Of a stretch of 39,147 bases of DNA, positions 7,496-14,672 are shown in pieces. Each line of letters opens with the position of its first letter. Position 1 is the stretch's first letter. Below the pieces are notes generated by a model. The model was not told the DNA's origin. It worked only from the letters and a program-made list of their open reading frames with translations, and did no database searches. The DNA comes from Caldifarciminota bacterium (lineage in GTDB: Bacteria; Hydrothermota; Hydrothermia; LBFQ01; DSFT01): the NCBI GenBank assembly GCA_015494735.1, contig WGAQ01000157.1:1-39147 (forward strand), in the 5' to 3' direction. The position numbers and the translations under genes are program-made.

Positions 7496-9211
7496 CTATC
7501 CGGATGTGGGGCCCGAATCCCCCTTCATCTCCTGCAGGATAGTTTCCACCTCCTGTCTGAGGGATTCGGCATCCTCCGGGTGCAGAATGCTCCTGATTAT
7601 GGGCATTATTCTGAACTCCATCGTCTGTGGCAATTCGTCCGGCGGTGCCATGAAGAGGGTATGCCCCACCGTCAGGTCTTCCCCCACCTTCTGCTTCAGT
7701 CTTTCGTTTATGGTGCGAAAGAGTCTGAGCACTGTATTCAGGTGGGGATAGCCCTTTTCCCTGTAGAAGGACTTCAGAACCTCTTCGTCCGGCATGAGCC
7801 TGTAGAATGCGAATCTGCGCTTAAGGGCCATGTCCAGTTTATCTATGCTCCTGTCTGTGGTGTTCATGGTGGCAATGAGGTACAGGTTTTCCGGAACCAC
7901 CAGTTTCTCACCGGAGTAGGGGAGGGTGATGGGGCTTCCCCTGTATTCGAGGGCGTAGAGCAATTCTCCGAGAATCTGTATCACGTTGCCCCTGTTGAAT
8001 TCATCCAGGATGACCACATAGTTGCGGGAGGGATTTTCGTAGGCCTGCATGGCTATACGCTTGAAGATTCCGTCCCTGACTGCGAATTTGCCTTCCCTGT
8101 CCGGCCGTATGCCTTCCATGAATTCTTCGTAGGAATAGGAGGGGTGAATCTGGAGCATCACGAAGTTGTTCCCTGCTATCTCCCGCGCTGCCCTGAGGGC
8201 CAGATGGGTCTTTCCGGTTCCCACGGGTCCGTATATTATGACCTGCCTGTACCTTCTCAGGAGGCGAATTACGGGGTGCTCTTCCTGTCCGGAGGGGATG
8301 AACACCGTGTCCGTCGATGGTTTCAGGGACTTTTCGAGGAGGCCGGCAACATCGTCGGCCCTGTTCCTGTCTATCCTTGCCACCTTGAAGGACCAGGATG
8401 GGAGGAGGGGGTCGTTATCTATGTCGCTTATGGTGCCGTCCGCATAGGGGGCGTTGGCAGCCTGTATATTCCACAGGAGGGGTTCCCTGTCGTGGTACTT
8501 CTGCCTTTCCTTCATGGGGGGTGAAAGATGGAGAAGATAGGAGTCGGAGTGGGTTTCCCTGGAGAGTATGATTCTCCCGTAGGATACCCGTGCTTCCAGT
8601 CGGTCCATTCCCATAACGGGCTCCAGTTTTATGTTCAAACTCCTCTCCGCATGACGCCTTATGACTTCCAGGGATGAGGACAGTTCCGTTGCTTCCAGTC
8701 TCAGGAATCCTATGAGTCTGTCCCTGACCAGTTCGAACAATTCCCTCGATGGCTCGAATCCCTTCCACATCTCCATAATGAGAATCTTGTTCTCGAAGAG
8801 TTCGTGGGAGAAGAGGGTTTCCTCGAAGAAATCCTTCACCGGCTCCCCTTCCTCCAGAGCTCTGCTGTGCAGGTAGTATATGCGCAGGTGATTCCTGAGG
8901 CCCTCCATTATGTTGAGGAATCTGAATTTGTTTCTGCGATATACGTATTTCAGAAAGGGTTTGAAGGGAACGGGGGCGTTCCTCATGTCGGCAAATTTGA
9001 CGTAGGCCCTCGATGCGTACGTTTCGAATATTTCCACTATTATCTGCGGAATCTGATACGGGAACTGCCTGTCGATGAAGTGGGCAATTAATACGCCCTC
9101 CTTCTTCCTCAAATGCAGGTCGAAATCCCCTATTTCGATTTTTGCCTTATTGTCCTCCCACTCGATTTCCAGTATGGGTATGTCTAACAGCTCCCTCAGG
9201 AATTCAACCAT
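7496..9211 (-). CDS. McrB-like AAA+ ATPase/GTPase without McrC
   Basis: A 571-residue protein with a C-terminal AAA+ domain of the McrB type. Walker A is GPVGTGKT (328-335), Walker B is VVILDEFNRGN (399-409), and the McrB signature appears as ATMNTTDRS (447-455; classic form MNTADRS). In McrBC systems McrB uses GTP to translocate DNA and McrC supplies the nuclease. Here the first 300 residues are a mixed helical/strand region I do not recognise; no PUA/EVE-like or DUF3578-like DNA-binding motif is evident. The neighbours are rsmI and a crotonase gene, with no McrC or methylase. It has its own tandem CTGTAAACTTT promoter. It may be a solitary housekeeping or defence ATPase; its partner may lie elsewhere. 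Confidence 0.85.
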   Translation of the reverse strand: MVEFLRELLDIPILEIEWEDNKAKIEIGDFDLHLRKKEGVLIAHFIDRQFPYQIPQIIVEIFETYASRAYVKFADMRNAPVPFKPFLKYVYRRNKFRFLNIMEGLRNHLRIYYLHSRALEEGEPVKDFFEETLFSHELFENKILIMEMWKGFEPSRELFELVRDRLIGFLRLEATELSSSLEVIRRHAERSLNIKLEPVMGMDRLEARVSYGRIILSRETHSDSYLLHLSPPMKERQKYHDREPLLWNIQAANAPYADGTISDIDNDPLLPSWSFKVARIDRNRADDVAGLLEKSLKPSTDTVFIPSGQEEHPVIRLLRRYRQVIIYGPVGTGKTHLALRAAREIAGNNFVMLQIHPSYSYEEFMEGIRPDREGKFAVRDGIFKRIAMQAYENPSRNYVVILDEFNRGNVIQILGELLYALEYRGSPITLPYSGEKLVVPENLYLIATMNTTDRSIDKLDMALKRRFAFYRLMPDEEVLKSFYREKGYPHLNTVLRLFRTINERLKQKVGEDLTVGHTLFMAPPDELPQTMEFRIMPIIRSILHPEDAESLRQEVETILQEMKGDSGPTSG

Positions 9212-9218
9212 TTTTCAA

Positions 9219-9238
9219 AGTTTACAGAAAGTTTACAG
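9219..9238 (-). promoter_or_regulatory. Tandem CTGTAAACTTT elements before the McrB-like gene
   Basis: Two copies of CTGTAAACTTT lie on the minus strand exactly 11 bases apart. The proximal TAAACT ends seven bases before the ATG at 9211, giving a leaderless start. The distal copy overlaps the end of rsmI. One helical-turn spacing could mean two start sites or a doubled protein-binding site. Confidence 0.55.
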
Positions 9239-9910
9239 TCAGATGCGTTTTTCCTTCGATACGACTATGACGATTTCCCCCCTGGGCTTCACCCTCTCCA
9301 TGACCTCCGATAGCCATCCGAATATGTACTCTTCGTGCATCTTGGTCATCTCCCGCCCTATGAAGACCCGCCTGTCTCCCATCACTTCCAGGATTTCTTT
9401 CAATGTCCTCTCTATTCGATGGGGAGATTCGTAGAGGATTATACTCCCTTCGAATTCGGCCAGCTCCTCCAGTCTCCTGCGGCGCTTCCCCTCCTTCCTG
9501 GGGAGGAATCCCTCGAATATGAACCTGTCCGTCGGGAGACCGGAGACGCTGAGGGCTGCTATAATGGCGGAGGGTCCCGGAACGGGCAGGACCTCTATTC
9601 CCTCCTCCCTTGCCATCCTTACCAGCCTGTAGCCGGGGTCCGATATGGTGGGGGTGCCCGCATCCGATATGAGGGCCACGCTTTTCCCCTCCTTCAGCAT
9701 CTGGATAATCTGGGGTGCCCTCGTCTTTTCGTTGCCCTCGAAGTAGGATATGAGGGGTCTGTCGATGCCGTAGTGCTGGAGGAATTTCTTTGCATGCCGT
9801 GTATCCTCGCACGCTATGGCATCCACCCCCTTCAGAACCTCCAGCGCCCTCAGGGTTATATCCCCGAGATTCCCTATCGGAGTCGAAACCACGTACAGCT
9901 TACCTGCCAT
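9239..9910 (-). CDS. rsmI: 16S rRNA (cytidine-1402-2'-O)-methyltransferase
   Basis: SAM-dependent tetrapyrrole-methylase-fold enzyme that 2'-O-methylates C1402 in the decoding centre of 16S rRNA. The N-terminus KLYVVSTPIGNLGDIT is diagnostic, followed by ACEDTRHAKKFL, SDAGTPTISDPG (SAM pocket) and VPGPSAIIAALSVSGLP. I use ATG 9910 (223 residues). An in-frame GTG at 9919 is only one base after the -10 element, and more distal frame extensions read through promoter DNA. The C-terminal helical domain is a little shorter than in E. coli. The gene diverges from the small gene at 9954, with back-to-back TAAAAT boxes between them. Confidence 0.95.
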   Translation of the reverse strand: MAGKLYVVSTPIGNLGDITLRALEVLKGVDAIACEDTRHAKKFLQHYGIDRPLISYFEGNEKTRAPQIIQMLKEGKSVALISDAGTPTISDPGYRLVRMAREEGIEVLPVPGPSAIIAALSVSGLPTDRFIFEGFLPRKEGKRRRRLEELAEFEGSIILYESPHRIERTLKEILEVMGDRRVFIGREMTKMHEEYIFGWLSEVMERVKPRGEIVIVVSKEKRI

Positions 9911-9920
9911 CTGCTCCACA

Positions 9921-9926
9921 ATTTTA
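9921..9926 (-). promoter_or_regulatory. rsmI -10 element TAAAAT
   Basis: Minus-strand TAAAAT ends 10 bases before ATG 9910, so the predicted leader is zero to four bases. It is half of a back-to-back promoter pair with the plus-strand TAAAAT at 9941-9946. Confidence 0.5.
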
Positions 9927-9940
9927 ATAGGCCCTTCCTT

Positions 9941-9946
9941 TAAAAT
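9941..9946 (+). promoter_or_regulatory. -10 element of the 9954 gene, TAAAAT
   Basis: Plus-strand TAAAAT, followed by seven bases and then the GTG start codon, which is the geometry of a leaderless gene. No Shine-Dalgarno sequence is present, which supports using the GTG as the first codon of the transcript. Confidence 0.55.
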
Positions 9947-9953
9947 TCGGTGG

Positions 9954-10292
9954 GTGAACGTGCTCCTGATTCCGGAGACCATAGAGCGCCACATCGGAAG
10001 GGGAGTGAAAGTGAATACCGGAGCCGATACCCTCATCCTGAGGAAGGGGTTTATCTCCGTGATTCTAAAGGTCGATTACTGGAGGGATGGACTCGTCTGC
10101 TTTCGCATCGTAAAGGGGAAACTCCTCATGTGGATTCTTTCTATGCTGGGCATCGTGCCCTCCGGAGGCGGCCGCCTGTGCCTGGACTTCTCCCGGGACT
10201 ATCCCGGCATGGTGGTGGAGGATGCGAGGGTGACGGATGGGGGTCTCCTTCTGCGTATCACTTTCGAGGAAGGAAGGGAATTAGGTTTCTGA
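9954..10292 (+). CDS. Small protein of unknown function (112 residues)
   Basis: I do not recognise this protein. It starts with GTG, seven bases after a TAAAAT box, and reads VNVLLIPETIERHIGRGVKV and onward. It is beta-rich with a hydrophobic middle (LLMWILSMLGIVP) and an SGGGRLCLDFS turn, and it ends in an acidic strand. No signal peptide, cysteine pair or nucleotide motif is seen. Longer frame extensions upstream run antisense through rsmI and lack any start signal. The last 35 bases overlap the convergent patatin gene, so both C-termini are encoded by the same DNA. It is a single-gene unit. Confidence 0.65.
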   Translation: MNVLLIPETIERHIGRGVKVNTGADTLILRKGFISVILKVDYWRDGLVCFRIVKGKLLMWILSMLGIVPSGGGRLCLDFSRDYPGMVVEDARVTDGGLLLRITFEEGRELGF

Positions 10293-11133
10293 TTCGCTCC
10301 ATCAAACCCATCTTCTCCACCTCTCTGGATTCCAGGTAGGCTTTCGTTATCCTGTATCCCTGTTCTATCAACTCCTTTGCTCTGGAGAAGTCGAATATGG
10401 AGATGGGGGTTTCGGGCTCGAGTTTTATATAGTGGAGTTTCACATCCCTGTGCTTCTCAATTTCCCATTCGTGCTCCTTTATCTTGAGCCTGATGAGGTA
10501 ATCCATGGTGCGGGAGATGATTTCGAACAGGCCGGTCACCTTTTCGTCTATATGCCTCCTTCCCACTATGTGGAGGGCGTATATCTCCTTCGCCCCCTTC
10601 TCTATGGCTATCCTGTACGGAAGATTGCTCACGAATCCCCCGTCTATCAGTCGTCTTCCCTTGTAGGTCCAGGGGGGGAAGTATGGCGGGAGGGCAGAGG
10701 AGGCCATAAGAGCATCCAGGAGGGGGTCCGATTTGTTTTCTCCGAAGACGAAGACCTCGTATCGGTCTATGTCGAATGCGGGAACGTAGAAATCCAGTTG
10801 CAATTCGGCGAATGTTCTGGCGGGGAGGACCCTCTGGAGGAAGTTGTACAGGGCTCTGTTCGTGAAGAGACTTTCGGAGTTCCTGATGAATCTCCACAGG
10901 GCCCTTAGCCTTCCCTCCGGGAATATGTCCTTCCTCCTGACCTTCAGCCACAGCTGTTCCAGCTCCGATATGCCCTCCAGGTCGGGCTTGTACGAGAAGT
11001 AGGCCCCGTTCAGGGAACCGATGGAAACCCCTATGACCATATCGAACTGTATGCCCTTCTCCACAAGGGCTCTGAGGGCACCCACCTGAAGGGCCCCCTT
11101 GTTGGAACCTCCGCTCAGTATCAGCGCTCTCAT
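10258..11133 (-). CDS. Patatin-like phospholipase (RssA-type)
   Basis: Serine lipid acyl hydrolase of the bacterial patatin family. The oxyanion-hole glycines lie in LSGGSNKGALQVGAL (6-20), the nucleophile is S37 in GVSIGS, and the catalytic aspartate is D164 in LIDGG. These form the Ser-Asp dyad of patatins. At 291 residues it resembles RssA/YlbK more than the long outer-membrane PlpD type; no signal peptide or barrel domain is present, so it is probably cytoplasmic or membrane-associated. It is the last gene of the rpiB unit, and its start overlaps the BY-kinase stop as ATGA. Substrate unknown; a role in phospholipid turnover is an inference from the family. Confidence 0.92.
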   Translation of the reverse strand: MRALILSGGSNKGALQVGALRALVEKGIQFDMVIGVSIGSLNGAYFSYKPDLEGISELEQLWLKVRRKDIFPEGRLRALWRFIRNSESLFTNRALYNFLQRVLPARTFAELQLDFYVPAFDIDRYEVFVFGENKSDPLLDALMASSALPPYFPPWTYKGRRLIDGGFVSNLPYRIAIEKGAKEIYALHIVGRRHIDEKVTGLFEIISRTMDYLIRLKIKEHEWEIEKHRDVKLHYIKLEPETPISIFDFSRAKELIEQGYRITKAYLESREVEKMGLMERIRNLIPFLPRK

Positions 11134-13325
11134 GATGAACTGTTGTAATATTTGCGATAATACCTGTAGTACCTGTAGTATCCGGTTCTGGTGAATCCCA
11201 CGGAATTGAGGATGTAGGCTATGATGTCCTGTGCCTCCAGCATGGACATGGCCCTTTCTATGGCTTCCACCTGCGTATGGGAAGCCCTTATGATGAAAAA
11301 CACCTTCCCCAGTTTCTCCACCGTCAGGGTGGTTTCCGCCACGTTCAGCACGGGGGGTATATCCATCAGGATGTAATCGTATTTCCCTTCCAGGTATTCC
11401 ATGAGACGGTCGTACTCCGGACTGGAGAAGACAGCGATGGGGTCTATGAATCTCCTGCCCGCGGGAATTATGTGCAGGGTCTCTTTCACGGGATGTATTA
11501 TGGAATCGAAGTCCGCCCCTTCCGTTATGTTGGTCAGGCCTTCTGCCTCCTTCAAATCGAACATCTCCGATATGTTCTTCTTCCTCATGTCCCCGTCCAC
11601 CACGACCACGCTCTTCTTCATCATGGCCAGAACTGCTGCCAGATTTATCAGGAAGAAGGTTTTTCCCTCCCCCTGAATGGAACTGGTGGCTCCAGTCTTC
11701 TTAATGTTCCTGTTGATGATTTCCCTGAGGGCGATTATCCTGAAGGACTCGAGGGCTCCGGAGCCCTGAATCAGTTTGTTCCTCAGGTCCTTCAGGAGTA
11801 TGTTGATGGGCATTTCGTCCTCGTCCTCTATGTAGGGTATTTCGTAGAGCTTCTCCTTGGGAATGTTGAGCTTTATGGCCACTTCATCGGGGTCCCTCAC
11901 CGTGTTGGATGCGTACTCCACTATGAGAATGTAAGATATTGCAAACAGGAGTGCGAATAGGAGGGATGCTAACAGGTTTCTCTTCCAGTGCCTTCCCCGG
12001 ATGACCCTTTCCATTTCGATTTCCATAATCTTGAAATCCGGAACCACCTCCGCCTCTTCTATGCGGATTTCCTCCAGTCTCTGGGAGAGGAGGGTCAGTA
12101 TGTCCTCGATGGCTTTCTTCCTGGCCTGGAGGGTGAGGGCCTCTTTTTCGTTCTCCATGGAGCGTCCTATCATGTTCTTTATGTTCCTCTCCTTGAGTTT
12201 TATGTACTGAAGGCGGGATTCCATATTCTTGAGCCTCTCCTTCACCATCCTTTTCAGGGATTCCCTCATCTGCTCCAGACGGCTCTCCATTATGCGGTAT
12301 TCCTGACTCTCCTTCCCGTAGAGTATGCCCATCAGATTCAGACTGTCCTGGAGAGTGTAAAGGGCCTTCAGCCTCTCCCTCAGGAGGTCATCCGATGTTA
12401 TTATGTACTCCAGACCCTCCTCCCTGTTCAGCCATCTGCGGAGAAAATCGATTTCCGTTTCTATCTCTATCTTCTGCCTTTCCAGCTCCAGGAGTTCCGC
12501 CCACGCGGGGCTCTTCCTGTCTATTTCCACATACGCGTTGCGCAGACGGAACACCCTGATCTGGTAATTGATTTTGTCCAGTTCCTCCATGTAATTGTTG
12601 ATCTGTCTGGAGATGAACCTCTTGCTGTTCTGATACTTCAGGGTCTTATCCCGCATGTTGTACTTGAGGATGAATCGGGAGAATCTGTCCACCACCTCCT
12701 TCACGTACGGGTCCCCTTCGGAAACCTGAAATATGACCACCTTCAGATTATCCTCTCCCAGCATGGGGGATTCCACATTCCTCGATATTCCAAGCATTTC
12801 CTGTATGTTCATCACCTTTATGTGGAGTTTTCTGTACAGTCTCTCCGCTGCCTGTTCGGATGAGAGGAATCTCAGTTTCACATCCCCATCCCGGTCCGCC
12901 CTCACTTCCACGTAGGGGTTGTCCACGTTGACCCTTACAGTTATGGTCTCCTGCGGAGGGATTTCCTTCACTCTGATGGACAGAATCTTCATCCTGGGAG
13001 GGGATTTCTCTTCCACCACGAATCTGTATCCCGTGGAATCGACGAATTCCCGTATCACTTCCCGGCTGGCAATCATGGCCAGGAGTTTCTGCTCCGGGGG
13101 AACTTCCTTGCGGCCCATGTAGAGGTAGGGGAGTATGCTCTGCGACTCCTTTCGGGTTTCATAGGGGATGAATTTGGCTCTCGATATGTAGAGCTCGTAG
13201 GTCTTTTCCATCAGGGTGAGTGCAATTCCCAGTATCAGGAATACGATGAAACTGGCGACGATTTCCCTCCAGTAATGCCTTACATAGTAGAGACCTGTTG
13301 CCAGCAGGTCGTTGTTTACGTTCAA
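11130..13325 (-). CDS. Wzz/Wzc-like BY-kinase (polysaccharide chain-length protein fused to tyrosine kinase)
   Basis: A 731-residue membrane protein with the Wzc layout. An N-terminal membrane helix (about 22-40) is followed by a Wzz-like periplasmic region with long coiled coils (about 230-430), a second helix (about 445-465), and a cytoplasmic kinase. The kinase has Walker A SIQGEGKT (549-556), Walker A' VVVVDGD (573-579) and Walker B YILMD (651-655). The C-terminus holds eight tyrosines in twelve residues (716-727), the usual autophosphorylation cluster. In the family this cycle controls export and length of capsule or exopolysaccharide. The start is TTG 13325, just after the stop of the preceding lipoprotein. 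No Wza, Wzx/Wzy or glycosyltransferase gene is nearby, and no separate phosphatase is seen. Confidence 0.93.
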   Translation of the reverse strand: MNVNNDLLATGLYYVRHYWREIVASFIVFLILGIALTLMEKTYELYISRAKFIPYETRKESQSILPYLYMGRKEVPPEQKLLAMIASREVIREFVDSTGYRFVVEEKSPPRMKILSIRVKEIPPQETITVRVNVDNPYVEVRADRDGDVKLRFLSSEQAAERLYRKLHIKVMNIQEMLGISRNVESPMLGEDNLKVVIFQVSEGDPYVKEVVDRFSRFILKYNMRDKTLKYQNSKRFISRQINNYMEELDKINYQIRVFRLRNAYVEIDRKSPAWAELLELERQKIEIETEIDFLRRWLNREEGLEYIITSDDLLRERLKALYTLQDSLNLMGILYGKESQEYRIMESRLEQMRESLKRMVKERLKNMESRLQYIKLKERNIKNMIGRSMENEKEALTLQARKKAIEDILTLLSQRLEEIRIEEAEVVPDFKIMEIEMERVIRGRHWKRNLLASLLFALLFAISYILIVEYASNTVRDPDEVAIKLNIPKEKLYEIPYIEDEDEMPINILLKDLRNKLIQGSGALESFRIIALREIINRNIKKTGATSSIQGEGKTFFLINLAAVLAMMKKSVVVVDGDMRKKNISEMFDLKEAEGLTNITEGADFDSIIHPVKETLHIIPAGRRFIDPIAVFSSPEYDRLMEYLEGKYDYILMDIPPVLNVAETTLTVEKLGKVFFIIRASHTQVEAIERAMSMLEAQDIIAYILNSVGFTRTGYYRYYRYYRKYYNSSS

Positions 13326-13326
13326 A

Positions 13327-14223
13327 CTACTGGGCTCCCTTCTCCCTCAGGTATATGTCCACTATCTGCTGGGCCACGTACTTTTCATTCTTGAAGATCT
13401 TCGATGCGGTGTCGTACAGGACGGGGGGTGGAAAGTCCGGAGGTATCTGAAATGTGGTCTCATCTATCTTGGGATTCTCGTTCACCTTCTCGGCCTCCAC
13501 CAGGAGCTGCTTCCCCGTCAGAACCTCGCTTCCCAGGATTATGTTCTTCCAGAGGAAGATTCGTATGTCCTTTCCGTAAACCTTGTAAACCTCTGCATCC
13601 TTGCCCGCAATCTTCTTTATGGTGGGGAGTTTCTCTATCATGGCGGCGTAGAGGAATCCGAGGGACATCTCCTTGGAGAGACCCCTTATGATGGGCCCGA
13701 GTTTCTTCCTCGTCTCAGCAGAGGCGGTGTCCCATATCTCGTGAAGGACCACATACAGGGCGTTGGGTCTTCTGGAGCCCTCCCACACGTAATTGGCGCA
13801 TACCAGCTGTCTGATTCCATTCACCTCCTTGACCACCTTGTTCTTCTTCAGGCAGTAGGGATTGCCCTTCACATATTCGCCCTTCTCCTTATCGTAGTAC
13901 ATTACCCCCGGCTCGTCCTTTATTCTGTATTTCACGCATTCACAGGACAGTTTGTAGGAAGTTATGTAATCCGGTGTCTGAATCCTGAGGGTCTTTATGG
14001 GCACGGAGCCCGCTTTTGTATCCTTGGCCCTCTTCTGCCTGTGACCCCAGTTGTCGAATATGAGGTACTCTTTTCCCTCTTCCACACCGCTTATCTTGTA
14101 GAGGACCTCCCCCTTTTCGATTTCGTAGGGTCTGAATACGTCCTCCAGTTCCGCGGTGGCATAGTCTATGCTCTCTCCACCGCATGCGGTTATGAAGAAG
14201 AGCAGGGGTAGAATTCTCTTCAT
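13327..14223 (-). CDS. Lipoprotein of unknown function with conserved-looking cysteines
   Basis: A 298-residue protein with signal MKRILPLLFFITAC and lipid cysteine C14. The mature part is a mixed alpha/beta protein with four further cysteines: a CxC pair (C94, C96), C124 and C142. They could form disulfides or bind a metal. A helical segment around LPTIKKIAGKDAEVYKVYG follows. I recognise no family. The gene starts one base after rpiB (TAATG overlap) and the BY-kinase begins immediately after its stop, so it is co-expressed with the kinase and may be a periplasmic partner of the Wzz-like domain. That link is inferred from position only. Confidence 0.75.
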   Translation of the reverse strand: MKRILPLLFFITACGGESIDYATAELEDVFRPYEIEKGEVLYKISGVEEGKEYLIFDNWGHRQKRAKDTKAGSVPIKTLRIQTPDYITSYKLSCECVKYRIKDEPGVMYYDKEKGEYVKGNPYCLKKNKVVKEVNGIRQLVCANYVWEGSRRPNALYVVLHEIWDTASAETRKKLGPIIRGLSKEMSLGFLYAAMIEKLPTIKKIAGKDAEVYKVYGKDIRIFLWKNIILGSEVLTGKQLLVEAEKVNENPKIDETTFQIPPDFPPPVLYDTASKIFKNEKYVAQQIVDIYLREKGAQ

Positions 14224-14672
14224 TATGAATTCCTCCTGTTTTCGTATTCCACTATCTTATTCACCCTCCTGGCGTGCCTTCCCCCCTCGAAGGGTGTGTT
14301 CAGAAATACTTCCACCGTGGTTATGGCGTCCTGGAGACTTATAAAATCGGCGGGAAGGGCCAGAACATTGGCATCGTTGTGCTGGCGGGCGAGTCGGGCG
14401 AATGTGGGGTTTATGCACAGGGCGGAGCGAATTCCGGGCACTTTGTTGGCTGCTATGCTAGAGCCCTGCCCTGTGGAGCATATAACTATACCGAATCTGG
14501 ATTCCCCCCTGGCGACGGATTCGGCGCATGGGATGATGTAGTCCGGATAGTCTGTGGATTCCCCGGAATTGGTGCCGAAATCCACCACCTCGTATCCCTT
14601 TTCCCTGAGGTAGGATTTCAGGTGTTCCTTCAAACGATATCCCCTGTGATCACTGGCTATCGAGATTTTCAT
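14223..14672 (-). CDS. rpiB: Ribose-5-phosphate isomerase B
   Basis: Interconverts ribose 5-phosphate and ribulose 5-phosphate in the pentose phosphate pathway. At 149 residues it matches the RpiB/LacAB family. D8 and H9 (ASDHRG), C65 in VICSTGQGSSIAANK, IRSALC and H98-N99-D100 are the expected active-site elements. The cysteine is the usual catalytic base, and the IAANKVPGIRSALC segment binds the sugar phosphate. The gene has its own TAAAAT element, which lies inside the last codons of ftsI; the two genes overlap by 23 bases. It heads the lipoprotein/BY-kinase/patatin unit. Confidence 0.95.
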   Translation of the reverse strand: MKISIASDHRGYRLKEHLKSYLREKGYEVVDFGTNSGESTDYPDYIIPCAESVARGESRFGIVICSTGQGSSIAANKVPGIRSALCINPTFARLARQHNDANVLALPADFISLQDAITTVEVFLNTPFEGGRHARRVNKIVEYENRRNS

